A DNA stretch of 64,000 bases from Bacteroides fragilis. Lineage in GTDB: Bacteria; Bacteroidota; Bacteroidia; Bacteroidales; DTGW01. The number at the start of each line of letters is the position of its first letter. The stretch's first letter is position 1. Under the pieces are notes generated by a model, which was given only the letters and a program-made list of their open reading frames with translations, was not told the origin of the DNA and ran no database searches. The stretch lies in assembly GCA_945889005.1 (NCBI GenBank), contig CAMDBI010000002.1, forward strand, positions 1 to 64,000. The letters run 5' to 3'. Made by a program: the position numbers and the translations under genes. Of the stretch, positions 1-8,170 are shown piece by piece.

Positions 1-16
1 ACATCTTTATTCTATT

Positions 17-1144
17 ATGAAAGATTTGAAAATGTGCGACCTCAATGGTCAGTACCAAAAAATTAAACCTGAGATCGATGCTGCTATTCAAAAGGTATTG
101 GACTCAACAGCATTTATCAAAGGTCCAGAAGTGGGCACTTTTGAAAAAGATCTTGCAGAGTATTTAGGTGTAAAGCATGTTATTGGTTGCGCCAATGGCA
201 CAGATGCTTTGCAAGTTGCCCTTATGGCTCTAGGTCTGAAACCAGGCGACGAGGTAATTACTACCAATTTTACTTTTATTGCTACTATCGAAGTTGTTGA
301 ACTACTTCGATTAAAGCCGGTTATAGTCGATGTTGACCCCGACACATTTTTAATTGACATAGAAAGTATTAAAAAAGCTATTACACCTAAAACTAAAGCG
401 ATTATCCCGGTACATTTGTTTGGCCAAAATGCCGATATGGAACAAATCTCCTTATTGGCTCAACAACACAACATTGCAATAGTCGAAGACTGTGCACAAT
501 CGATAGGCTCCGATTATATTTTTAAAAACAACACTAAGAAAAAATCGGGAACCATTGGGCAAATAGGATGCACATCTTTTTTCCCATCAAAAAACCTGGG
601 TTGTTATGGCGATGGAGGAGCTATTTACACCGATTGCGACCAATTGGCCGAGGAAATTCGCTGTATCTGCAATCATGGCATGAAAACCCGTTATTATTAC
701 GAAACATTAGGTATCAATTCGCGCCTCGACACCATACAAGCTGCTATACTTCAAGTAAAACTAAAACACTTAGACGCTTATAATGCTGCACGCCTTGCTG
801 TAGCCGACTATTATGACAAATTTCTTGGCAAAATAAAAGGAATTAAAATTGCCAAACGTGTTTTAAATTCCACTCAAATATACCACCAATATACATTTCG
901 AGTACTCAACGGGAAAAGAGATGCCCTGAAAAAGCATTTGGAGGAAAATGGTGTACCTGTTATGATTTATTATCCAGTCCCCTTACATCTTCAAAATGCA
1001 TACAAACATCTGGGATACAAAGCTGGCGATTTCCCTGTAACCGAAATGCTTTGTCAAGAAGTGCTATCGCTTCCTGTTCATACCGAAATGAACGAAGAAC
1101 AATTGGCATTTATCACCAATCAAATACAAAAATTCTACAACTAA
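17..1144 (+). CDS. DegT/DnrJ/EryC1/StrS sugar-nucleotide aminotransferase (WbpE-like)
   Basis: A 375-residue PLP-dependent transaminase of the fold-type I DegT family, cytosolic, transferring an amino group from glutamate to a keto-sugar nucleotide. Visible family marks are the GCANGTDAL cofactor-phosphate motif (about residues 57-65), the VEDCAQSIGS segment holding the pyridine-ring Asp, and SFFPSKNLG with the likely Schiff-base Lys at about 192. Four bases after its stop starts a WbpD-like N-acetyltransferase, so the product is probably a 3-amino sugar that is then acetylated, as in the UDP-2,3-diacetamido uronic acid route; a dTDP-3-keto-6-deoxyhexose substrate (QdtB/FdtB type) cannot be excluded. 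The first ATG in frame is used. Family sure, exact substrate inferred. Confidence 0.93.
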   Translation: MKDLKMCDLNGQYQKIKPEIDAAIQKVLDSTAFIKGPEVGTFEKDLAEYLGVKHVIGCANGTDALQVALMALGLKPGDEVITTNFTFIATIEVVELLRLKPVIVDVDPDTFLIDIESIKKAITPKTKAIIPVHLFGQNADMEQISLLAQQHNIAIVEDCAQSIGSDYIFKNNTKKKSGTIGQIGCTSFFPSKNLGCYGDGGAIYTDCDQLAEEIRCICNHGMKTRYYYETLGINSRLDTIQAAILQVKLKHLDAYNAARLAVADYYDKFLGKIKGIKIAKRVLNSTQIYHQYTFRVLNGKRDALKKHLEENGVPVMIYYPVPLHLQNAYKHLGYKAGDFPVTEMLCQEVLSLPVHTEMNEEQLAFITNQIQKFYN

Positions 1145-1147
1145 TAT

Positions 1148-1732
1148 ATGGCAGATTATTTTGCACATCCAACAGCCGTAATCGACGAAGGATGCACCAT
1201 AGGGAAAGGCTCAAAAATTTGGCATTTTTCGCACATTATGCCCAACTGCCAACTTGGCGAATTTTGTAATATTGGACAAAATGTGGTAATTTCGCCCGAT
1301 GTAGTGTTGGGCAACAACGTGAAAGTTCAAAACAACGTATCGATTTATACCGGGGTAATCTGCGAAGACGATGTTTTTTTGGGACCCTCCATGGTATTTA
1401 CCAATGTGTTTAATCCGCGAAGTGCAGTAAATCGCAAAAGCGAATACATGAAAACACTTGTAAAACAGGGAGCAAGCATTGGAGCAAACGCTACTATTGT
1501 TTGCGGTATAACAATTAACGAGTTTGCTTTTATTGGAGCAGGTGCAGTAGTTACGAAAGATGTACCAAAATATGCCCTTGTAATGGGCAACCCAGCTCGA
1601 CAATCAGGTTGGATGAGCCAATTTGGACACAAACTCAAATTCGACAATAACGGAATAGCACACTGCCCTGAGAGCAATGAAAAATATGTACTTAAGGACA
1701 ATAAAGTCGAAGTGTTAAATAATGTTTGTTAA
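1148..1732 (+). CDS. wbpD: Left-handed beta-helix sugar N-acetyltransferase (WbpD/WlbB-like)
   Basis: A 194-residue acyltransferase built of hexapeptide repeats (for example [23 protein letters not shown]-type turns) with the WbpD/WlbB signature [14 protein letters not shown] near residues 78-91 and the C-terminal NPARQSGWM. Known members acetylate the 3-amino group of UDP-GlcNAc3NA using acetyl-CoA in O-antigen and related glycan synthesis. It starts 4 bases after the aminotransferase stop, which fits a transaminase-acetylase pair working in sequence. The gene ends 13 bases before the GDP-fucose synthase start, so all three are probably one transcript. Family sure; the precise sugar is inferred from the neighbour. 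Confidence 0.92.
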   Translation: MADYFAHPTAVIDEGCTIGKGSKIWHFSHIMPNCQLGEFCNIGQNVVISPDVVLGNNVKVQNNVSIYTGVICEDDVFLGPSMVFTNVFNPRSAVNRKSEYMKTLVKQGASIGANATIVCGITINEFAFIGAGAVVTKDVPKYALVMGNPARQSGWMSQFGHKLKFDNNGIAHCPESNEKYVLKDNKVEVLNNVC

Positions 1733-1744
1733 ATAAAATTTTCA

Positions 1745-2839
1745 ATGGAAAAAAATTCGAAAATATACGTAGCCGGGCATACAGGTCTTGTAGGAAGTGC
1801 ACTTGTGAGAACGCTACAAGCTAAAGGTTACAAAAATATTATTGGCAAAACCCTCGAAGAACTAGATCTTTTAAGACAAGCAGATGTTGAACAGTTCTTT
1901 GCCACCGAAAAACCCGAATATATTCTTCTTGCTGCCGCAAAAGTAGGAGGCATTGTTGCCAACAACACATATAGAGCACAGTTTTTGTACGAAAACTTGC
2001 AAATACAAAACAACATAATTCACAATTCCTATAAATATGGCGCAAAAAAGTTATTGTTCCTAGGTAGTTCATGTATTTACCCAAAAAATGCTCCTCAACC
2101 GCTTAAAGAAGACTATTTGCTAACTTCGGAACTCGAATATACCAACGAACCTTATGCAATTGCAAAAATAGCCGGCATGAAAATGGCCGAATCGTATGGT
2201 ATACAATATGGTTGCAATTTCATCTCGGTTATGCCAACCAATCTTTATGGCCCCAACGACAATTACGATTTAGAAAAATCGCATGTTCTTCCAGCCCTTA
2301 TTCGTAAGATGCATTTGGGCAAAATGCTCGAAATGGGCAATTGGGAAGCTGTACGCGCCGATCTCGACAATAGGCCCATCGAAGGTGTTAATGGCAAAGC
2401 CTTACAGACCGATGTTGTTAACATCCTTTTGAAATATGGCATTAGAATGGAGCCTTCGTTGAAAGGCTGTATGCCCAATGTATTCGTAACACTATGGGGT
2501 ACAGGTGCACCACGTCGCGAGTTTTTGCACTCGAACGACATGGCCGATGCTTGTGTTTATCTTTTAGAAAATGTCGACTTTAATGATGTGAGCAAAAACA
2601 AACCCGTTATAAATACCCATATCAATATTGGTATAGGGCGCGACCTAACCATCAAAGAATTGGCCGAAAAAGTTAAAGAAATTGTAGGTTTTAATGGAAA
2701 ATTGATTTGGGATACTTCTAAACCCGACGGAACCATGCAGAAACTACTCGATGTTAACAAACTCAACAGTCTAGGCTGGAAAGAAAAAATATCGATGGAC
2801 GAGGGCATCAAAGGTGTGTATGAGAATTATAAGAAATAG
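1745..2839 (+). CDS. fcl: GDP-L-fucose synthase
   Basis: NADPH-dependent epimerase/reductase that makes GDP-L-fucose from GDP-4-keto-6-deoxy-D-mannose. Extended SDR fold: GHTGLVGSAL at residues 11-20 binds the cofactor, LFLGSSCIYP carries the catalytic Ser and Cys at about 108-110, and YAIAK gives the Tyr137/Lys141 pair. At 364 residues it is longer than the roughly 320-residue E. coli enzyme because of an insertion at about 198-246 (NWEAVRADLDNRP onward), which I know from Bacteroidota homologues. Likely last gene of the polysaccharide cluster that enters the window from the left. Its TAG stop shares its G with the first unit of a GTGGACA repeat array. Confidence 0.96.
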   Translation: MEKNSKIYVAGHTGLVGSALVRTLQAKGYKNIIGKTLEELDLLRQADVEQFFATEKPEYILLAAAKVGGIVANNTYRAQFLYENLQIQNNIIHNSYKYGAKKLLFLGSSCIYPKNAPQPLKEDYLLTSELEYTNEPYAIAKIAGMKMAESYGIQYGCNFISVMPTNLYGPNDNYDLEKSHVLPALIRKMHLGKMLEMGNWEAVRADLDNRPIEGVNGKALQTDVVNILLKYGIRMEPSLKGCMPNVFVTLWGTGAPRREFLHSNDMADACVYLLENVDFNDVSKNKPVINTHINIGIGRDLTIKELAEKVKEIVGFNGKLIWDTSKPDGTMQKLLDVNKLNSLGWKEKISMDEGIKGVYENYKK

Positions 2840-2887
2840 TGGACAGTGGACAGTAGACAGTGGACAGTGAACAGTGAACAGTGGACA
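2839..2887 (+). repeat. Heptanucleotide array, family A (GTGGACA), after fcl stop
   Basis: Seven units in unbroken 7-nt phase: GTGGACA twice, GTAGACA, GTGGACA, GTGAACA twice, GTGGACA. The first G is the last base of the fcl stop codon. The same words occur at 16251-16410, 33803-33942 and 54766-54912. Orientation is that of the upstream gene. Confidence 0.9.
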
Positions 2888-2914
2888 GTAAATTGTCTAT
2901 ATATTTTGATGATT

Positions 2915-2957
2915 CATTAGTAATTAGTAATTTGTCATTAGTAATTTATTTGTCATA
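2915..2957 (-). repeat. Heptanucleotide array, family B (TTAGTAA/TTAGTCA), running into ispD
   Basis: Degenerate repeats of TTAGTAA, TTTGTCA and related words, the reverse complement of the ACTAATTACTAATGA arrays seen after stop codons elsewhere. It occupies the place where the ispD start codon is expected. Confidence 0.8.
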
Positions 2958-3617
2958 ATAGTTGCCGGGGGTAGGGGTTTGCGAATGGGAACCGAAACTC
3001 CCAAGCAGTTTCTCGAAATTGCCGGTATTCCTGTGCTTATGCACACCATCAATGCATTCAAAGCATTCGACTCCAATAGCGAGATAATTATTCCTATGCC
3101 CGACTCTCATATCGATTTTTGGGAAAAACTTTGTTTAAAACACTCATTCAACGTAAAACACAAAGTCGTAATTGGCGGAGAAACCCGTTTTCATTCGGTT
3201 TTGAATGGACTAAATGCCATAAAAGCCTCAGAAGGCATTGTTGCGGTGCACGATGCTGTTCGACCATTGGTTTCGCAGCAAACCATTAAAAACAGTTTCG
3301 ATTTGGCAAACAAAAAAGGAAATGCTGTTCCGGTTATTGAAATGACCGATTCTGTAAGAATAATTGATGGGTTAAATTCGGAAATTATTGACAGGGATAA
3401 ACTTAGAAGAATTCAAACACCCCAAATGTTTGAATTAAACCTTTTGAGAGAAGCTTATCGACAAACATTCAACGAATCATTTACCGACGATGCTTCGGTA
3501 GTTGAAGCACTAGGATTTATTATTAATATGTGCCTAGGCAATGCCGAAAACATTAAAATAACTAATAAAAGCGACTTACTGATTGCCGAAGCTCTTATAA
3601 ATTCTATTGCTCGGTAA
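2937..3617 (+). CDS. ispD: 2-C-methyl-D-erythritol 4-phosphate cytidylyltransferase, start codon unclear
   Basis: IspD of the non-mevalonate isoprenoid pathway; forms CDP-ME from CTP and MEP. Seen: PKQF after the nucleotide loop, VHDAVRPLVS, RRIQTPQMFE and FTDDASVVEA, all family hallmarks. The first conventional start is TTG at 2979, but that would delete the essential CTP-binding loop, because the frame upstream reads FVIIVAGGRGLRMG, exactly the expected N-terminus. Between the in-frame TAA at 2928-2930 and 2979 there is no ATG, GTG or TTG; the best sized start is ATT at 2937 (ATA at 2955 or 2958 also possible). A repeat array overlies this region. The 3' end overlaps the convergent neighbour by 14 bases. 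Function sure, start doubtful. Confidence 0.9.
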   Translation: MSNLFVIIVAGGRGLRMGTETPKQFLEIAGIPVLMHTINAFKAFDSNSEIIIPMPDSHIDFWEKLCLKHSFNVKHKVVIGGETRFHSVLNGLNAIKASEGIVAVHDAVRPLVSQQTIKNSFDLANKKGNAVPVIEMTDSVRIIDGLNSEIIDRDKLRRIQTPQMFELNLLREAYRQTFNESFTDDASVVEALGFIINMCLGNAENIKITNKSDLLIAEALINSIAR

Positions 3618-4302
3618 GCATTTCTACCTTTCCTCCTAATGTCTCTTTCACCTTTTTCATTTTTGGCTCGCCATCGTAAATAATATTGCCCTTGGTGGTT
3701 GCCGATGCATTGAGCGAACCAGTAACTTTGACTTTTGCCAATCCTCCCGAATTTGCTTTAACATTGGCATTGTTACAAATAAACTCGTAACCCGAAAATG
3801 TGGCTCTTGTTCCCACTTCTATATCCAACTGACCTGCTGTACCTTCGATTGAAACCAACGAACCAGAGCTAATGTCAATATCTATTGAATCGCATTTGGC
3901 ATATACATACAAACTTGAACCACTAAAAGACTCGAGTTCAAAACCTTTGCCCACTAATGTGTCAACTGTATTGACTTCACTACCTGCATTAGCACTTATC
4001 TTTTTAATACTATTGTATGTAATGGTTATCTTAGCCTTTTTGGTATTACTCAAAAGTTTTTCAGACAAAGAAATTTTCAGCTCTTTACCATCGGTGCGAG
4101 TTGTAATATTGTCGAGATCAATCTCGTCGCTTTCGAGTTTAACATTGGTTTTGCTGCCTTTCTGAATATATACTTCCAACTTACCAAAAACGGTTATTTG
4201 ATCGAATGGATCGGTTTCGCGGTTCTGTACTTTTTGACCCATAAGAAATCCAGCGCAAATAATTGCCAAAACCACTGTTAATAAGTACTTTTTTTCATTC
4301 AT
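3604..4302 (-). CDS. DUF2807 (GIN-domain) secreted protein
   Basis: 232 residues starting at the Met before EKKYLLTVVLAIICAGFLMG, a clear Sec signal peptide; an upstream in-frame Met would add seven residues. The mature part is a repetitive beta-rich domain (short motifs such as SGSSLYVYAKC, DSIDIDISSGSLV and ANSGGLAKVKV) that I recognise as the putative auto-transporter adhesin head GIN domain, DUF2807, common in Bacteroidota. Exported to periplasm or outer membrane; molecular role unknown for the family. It ends convergently inside ispD. A small gene lies 27 bases upstream of this start on the same strand and may be cotranscribed. Confidence 0.82.
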   Translation of the reverse strand: MNEKKYLLTVVLAIICAGFLMGQKVQNRETDPFDQITVFGKLEVYIQKGSKTNVKLESDEIDLDNITTRTDGKELKISLSEKLLSNTKKAKITITYNSIKKISANAGSEVNTVDTLVGKGFELESFSGSSLYVYAKCDSIDIDISSGSLVSIEGTAGQLDIEVGTRATFSGYEFICNNANVKANSGGLAKVKVTGSLNASATTKGNIIYDGEPKMKKVKETLGGKVEMLTEQ

Positions 4303-4329
4303 TTCAATAAACATTTTCAACAATTAATA

Positions 4330-4635
4330 CTATAAATTCATTACAATATTTTGCAGCGATAATGTAACAGCCGATTTCGAATTAAAAAACTCAGTTTTTT
4401 GACGCTCTAGAGGCAATTGCAAAAATGAATCGTCAAATTTTATGGCGTTTCCTTCGAGCTCTTCGAGAGCCATTGGAGCCCACGCTGAATATATTGGACT
4501 TTGTGCGTCATGATCGGTTTCTTTCAATAATGCAATAGAATTGACAAGCAATGCCTTATATTCACCAACTAAATTGGGACTATACGAAATAATGGCATTT
4601 ATTTTTACTAAGTTCTGTTGTAGTTCCGATTTCAC
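4330..4635 (-). CDS. Small hypothetical protein
   Basis: 101 residues, mostly helical in composition, no signal peptide and no domain I recognise. The reading frame opens with GTG at 4635. An ATG at 4645 lies ten bases upstream, out of frame by one base, separated by a run of six A (4636-4641 on the complementary strand), so one base less in that run would give a conventional ATG start. A TAnnTTTG box at 4659-4666 supports transcription. Lies directly upstream of the DUF2807 gene. Function unknown. Confidence 0.6.
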   Translation of the reverse strand: MKSELQQNLVKINAIISYSPNLVGEYKALLVNSIALLKETDHDAQSPIYSAWAPMALEELEGNAIKFDDSFLQLPLERQKTEFFNSKSAVTLSLQNIVMNL

Positions 4636-4658
4636 TTTTTTCCATTAATTAACACAAA

Positions 4659-4666
4659 CAAATATA
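4659..4666 (-). promoter_or_regulatory. Bacteroidota -7 box (TATATTTG)
   Basis: Exact TAnnTTTG match on the reverse strand, 14 bases upstream of the possible ATG and 24 upstream of the GTG of the small hypothetical gene. Confidence 0.55.
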
Positions 4667-4832
4667 CAGAAACTTTTTCAAACCGATTACCTTTTAATGG
4701 ATTCAAGTTTTTACACTTTTTTATACGTTTTTCAAATTTCAATTCAACCCAAAAAAAAGTCATTTCACCGATTGATTTCATCCATTGGAAACATTTATCG
4801 CAAAAAACGTTTCCCAACTAAAATATACATCA

Positions 4833-4840
4833 TATCTTTG
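4833..4840 (+). promoter_or_regulatory. Bacteroidota -7 box (TATCTTTG) before the TetR gene
   Basis: Exact TAnnTTTG match ending only four bases before the ATG at 4845. As the transcription start in this phylum usually lies a few bases after the box, the mRNA would be leaderless or nearly so. Confidence 0.6.
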
Positions 4841-4844
4841 CCGT

Positions 4845-5456
4845 ATGAACGACGATTTGAATAACATACTAGAAAAAGTTCAGTGCTTGTATTTAAAATA
4901 CGGTATCAAGAGCATTACAATGGACGATGTGGCCCACGAATTGGGCATCTCGAAAAAAACACTTTACACATTTGTTACAGACAAAACCGATCTGGTAAAA
5001 AAAATATTGGACAAACAACTCGAAGAAGGAAAATGCTATTTCGATACAATTTCCAATCAAACATTAAATGCAATAGAGGAAATAATTGAGGTTCACAAAC
5101 ATGTAAACAATGCCATTAAGAAATACAATCCAACTACAGAATACGATCTACGAAAATATTATCCCGAAATATACAAACCCTTTTTAGAAGAAAAGCGCAA
5201 GCGCATGTATAGCTGGATTTTGTCAAACATTAAAAAAGGCAAGTCTCTTGGGCTCTATCGCGACGATGTAAACGAAAACGTCATTTCTAAGTTGGTTGTG
5301 TCGCGTAACGAATTTCTGGTAGAGTCCGATCTATTTTCGGAAAATGAATTTAACTCAAGCGACTTTTTCAACGAGATATTAAAATATCACATTAGAGGTG
5401 TTGCGACTACAAAAGGCATTGAATTGTACGAAAGTTATTTAAAAGAATTGAAATAA
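4845..5456 (+). CDS. TetR/AcrR family regulator of the efflux operon
   Basis: 203 residues. The N-terminal third is a TetR helix-turn-helix: GIKSITMDDVAHELGISKKT followed by LYTFVTDKTDLVKKIL, the usual YxxFxxKxxL recognition-helix continuation. The rest is an all-helical ligand/dimer domain without sequence signature. The start is taken at the ATG after the TATCTTTG box; an ATG 60 bases further upstream would place the promoter inside the gene. It is directly followed, in the same direction, by TolC, membrane-fusion and RND genes, so it is most likely their local drug-responsive repressor. Confidence 0.9.
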   Translation: MNDDLNNILEKVQCLYLKYGIKSITMDDVAHELGISKKTLYTFVTDKTDLVKKILDKQLEEGKCYFDTISNQTLNAIEEIIEVHKHVNNAIKKYNPTTEYDLRKYYPEIYKPFLEEKRKRMYSWILSNIKKGKSLGLYRDDVNENVISKLVVSRNEFLVESDLFSENEFNSSDFFNEILKYHIRGVATTKGIELYESYLKELK

Positions 5457-5483
5457 TATAATAATCCTGAAAAGGAATTGAAA

Positions 5484-6926
5484 ATGAAAGGAAAAAAGAT
5501 AATGAAGAGAATTTTAGTCGCCGGTATAAGCTTGTTGCTATTAAGTACAAGCATTTGGGCACAACAAACCGACAGTACGTTGTCGTTTACCTTAGAACAG
5601 GCACAGCAATATGCTTTGCAAAACAGCCCTGTTATTAAAAATGCCAATCTCGACCTCGAGTCTGCCAAGAAAAAAGTATGGGAAACAACCGCAATGGGTC
5701 TTCCACAGGCTAGTGCTAAATATTCATACACCTATATGCTTACAGTTCCAGAAATTGTAAAAAGTTTCTCGGGTTCAGATTTCTCTTCAATAGGCAATAA
5801 TATTGGCGACATCTATCAGTATATCGGAATGTTAGCCAATGGAGCCGACGGGGCTGTCAAACACATTCTAGACAGTATTAGTAATATACCTCAAACTCCA
5901 AAAAAGGACAATACCGACGATGTTAGGTGGTCTTCGAATATCGATTTCACTGTTTCTCAACTCATTTTTAGCGGCGCTTATATTGTTGGCTTACAAACAT
6001 CTAAAGTTTTCAAAAGCCTATCGGAAATAGGCGTTACCAAATCGAGCAACGACTTAAAAGAATCAGTATCAAATGCATACTTCTCTATATTGGTTATGAA
6101 AGAAAACAAAGAAATAACCGACTCGAGTTACATGAACGTATTGAAATTGTACAACGATATGCAGTCGATGCAAAAACAGGGCTTTATAGACGAAACCGAT
6201 GTCGATCAACTTTCAATAACCGTAAGTAATTTGAAAAGTGCTTCAGATATGCTTGCCCGTCAGGTCGAAATTATGGAAAACCTTTTAAAATTCCAGATTG
6301 GATTAGATTTAAAAAGAAAAATAGTCTTACAGGACAATATAGAAGGTCATTTGATGAAATTTGAACAAAATATAGCATTAAAAGAATTTGTTGTCGAAAA
6401 CTACTCCGACTATCAACTACTCGATGCTCAGGCTAAGATGATGAATTTGAATGTTAAACTTCAAAAAAGTGCATTTCTGCCTGATATAGCTGCATTTTAC
6501 ACATACCATAAGGCAATGAACACAAATGCCCTCGATTTTCAGGCTAAAGACATGGTTGGAATTAGTGTTTCGATGCCTATTTTCAGCTCAGGTCAACGCC
6601 TTTCGAAGGTAAGCCAAGCTCGAATGGGCTACCAAAAAGCCATTAACACTCGCGAACAAGTGGCAACCGGGCTCAAAATTGAGTTTGAAACCACAAAATC
6701 GAATTATATCTCGGCCAAAGAAAAATATTTGACCGACAAGAAAAATCTTGAGGTATCGAAACGCATTTATAACCGCTCGATTATAAAATATAAAAACGGA
6801 ACTATTTCGAGTACAGAGCTTACACAAGTTCAAAACCAATACTTTACAACACAAGGCACTTATTATAGTTCACTCCTAAGCCTCATCAATGCCGAAAACA
6901 AACTCAACAAACTTTTAGGAAATTAA
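5484..6926 (+). CDS. TolC-family outer-membrane efflux protein
   Basis: 480 residues. Signal peptide MKRILVAGISLLLLSTSIWA ending before QQTDS. The mature part has the two long coiled-coil repeats of outer-membrane efflux proteins (first LTLEQAQQYALQNSP-like motif at about residues 33-45, second half around QARMGYQKAINTREQ). It forms the trimeric exit duct for the fusion protein and RND pump that follow. Start at ATG 5484 (AAAGGAA lies just upstream); a TTG at 5478 and an ATG at 5502 are alternatives. Belongs to the operon TetR-TolC-MFP-RND. Confidence 0.92.
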   Translation: MKGKKIMKRILVAGISLLLLSTSIWAQQTDSTLSFTLEQAQQYALQNSPVIKNANLDLESAKKKVWETTAMGLPQASAKYSYTYMLTVPEIVKSFSGSDFSSIGNNIGDIYQYIGMLANGADGAVKHILDSISNIPQTPKKDNTDDVRWSSNIDFTVSQLIFSGAYIVGLQTSKVFKSLSEIGVTKSSNDLKESVSNAYFSILVMKENKEITDSSYMNVLKLYNDMQSMQKQGFIDETDVDQLSITVSNLKSASDMLARQVEIMENLLKFQIGLDLKRKIVLQDNIEGHLMKFEQNIALKEFVVENYSDYQLLDAQAKMMNLNVKLQKSAFLPDIAAFYTYHKAMNTNALDFQAKDMVGISVSMPIFSSGQRLSKVSQARMGYQKAINTREQVATGLKIEFETTKSNYISAKEKYLTDKKNLEVSKRIYNRSIIKYKNGTISSTELTQVQNQYFTTQGTYYSSLLSLINAENKLNKLLGN

Positions 6927-6959
6927 CAATTTGCAAACAATAAAAAACACAATATACAC

Positions 6960-8075
6960 ATGAAAACAAAAGTATTACTCATCATTATGGCTCTTGCAAT
7001 TTTGGCATCGTGCGGAAAACCAGACAAAGCAAGCGAGTTGGCCAATTTAAAAAAACAACGCGACGAAATTTCTGCTCAAATAAAAATATTGGAGCAAGAA
7101 CTAGCTGTATCAGACACAGTTATCGACAATTCGAAAGCTAGGCTTATAGCTGTGAAAGAGTTGAAAAACGAAGAATTTAACCACTACATCGAAGTTCAGG
7201 GCAAACTCGATGGAGACGAAAATGTATCGGTAAGCACTCCAATGGGTGGAAATATTCAGGAAATATTGGTTAAAGTAGGTCAGAAAGTAACAAAGGGACA
7301 ACTTATGGCCCGTCTCGACGACAAAGTGCTGGTGCAAACCCTCAAAGAGCTTCAAACCGGGCTCGATTTTGCAACCGAAATGTATAACAAACAAAAATCA
7401 TTGTGGGATCAAAAAATTGGTTCGGAAGTTCAATATTTGAATGCAAAAAACCAAAAAGAATCGCTCGAACAACGAATAGCAACCGTTCAAAATCAATTGG
7501 ACATGATGCATATCAAATCGCCCATAAACGGTTCGGTCGAAGACATACCTGTAAAAGTGGGACAAATGTTAGCTCCCGGTTTTGTAGCATTTAGAGTGGT
7601 CAACTTTTCGAAACTCAAAGTAACGGCAGATGTTGCCGAATCGTATGCTTCTAAAATCAAAGAAGGAGACAATGTAATTGTTTATTTCCCCGATATTCAG
7701 AAGGAAATTGAAGCAAAAGTAACGTTTGCCAGCAAATTTATCAACAACATCAACCGCACTTTTGGCATCGAAATACGCTTTCAATCGGAAAACAATTCTC
7801 TAAAAGCCAACATGATAGCCATGCTCAAAGTAAACGACTACAAAAATCGCAAAGCCATTGTAATACCAATAAATAATGTACAAACCGACCAAAAAGGCAG
7901 CTTTGTATATATTGCTCAATCGACAGAAAAAGGTTATGTTGCAAAAAAAATATATGTAGAACAAGGCGTTACTTACAACGGACAAGTTGAAATTGCAAAA
8001 GGGCTGAACATAAACGACAAAATGGTTACTGCCGGATATCTTGAACTTGAAGACGGAGAAGCAATAAAATTTTAA
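6960..8075 (+). CDS. RND membrane-fusion lipoprotein (HlyD/AcrA family)
   Basis: 371 residues with a lipoprotein signal: hydrophobic stretch then LASC, Cys at residue 19, so membrane-anchored in the periplasm. A short coiled coil (residues about 22-50) precedes the lipoyl half-motif GGNIQEILVKVGQKVTKGQ; the second half HIKSPINGSVEDIPVKVGQ follows the helical hairpin, then beta-barrel and membrane-proximal domains. It bridges the RND pump and TolC. The stop codon is immediately followed by a repeat array that fills the gap to the pump gene. Confidence 0.93.
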   Translation: MKTKVLLIIMALAILASCGKPDKASELANLKKQRDEISAQIKILEQELAVSDTVIDNSKARLIAVKELKNEEFNHYIEVQGKLDGDENVSVSTPMGGNIQEILVKVGQKVTKGQLMARLDDKVLVQTLKELQTGLDFATEMYNKQKSLWDQKIGSEVQYLNAKNQKESLEQRIATVQNQLDMMHIKSPINGSVEDIPVKVGQMLAPGFVAFRVVNFSKLKVTADVAESYASKIKEGDNVIVYFPDIQKEIEAKVTFASKFINNINRTFGIEIRFQSENNSLKANMIAMLKVNDYKNRKAIVIPINNVQTDQKGSFVYIAQSTEKGYVAKKIYVEQGVTYNGQVEIAKGLNINDKMVTAGYLELEDGEAIKF

Positions 8076-8158
8076 ATAGACATAAGACACAGGATTGATA
8101 GACAAAAGATTTCAAATTTTAGAAGTCCAATGTCTTGTGTCTGAAATCTTATATCTTT
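8076..8158. repeat. Inverted pair of family C heptamer arrays
   Basis: Right after the stop: GACATAA, GACACAG, GATTGATA, GACAAAA, GATTTCA. Near the next start: GTCTTGT, GTCTGAA, ATCTTAT, ATCTTTA, i.e. the complementary words. The two halves can pair into an imperfect hairpin inside the efflux operon. Confidence 0.75.
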
Positions 8159-8170
8159 AAAAAGAAGAAA

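Noticed and set aside
2979-3617. ispD starting at TTG 2979
   Set aside because: It would remove the AGGRGLRMG nucleotide-binding loop, which is encoded in frame just upstream.
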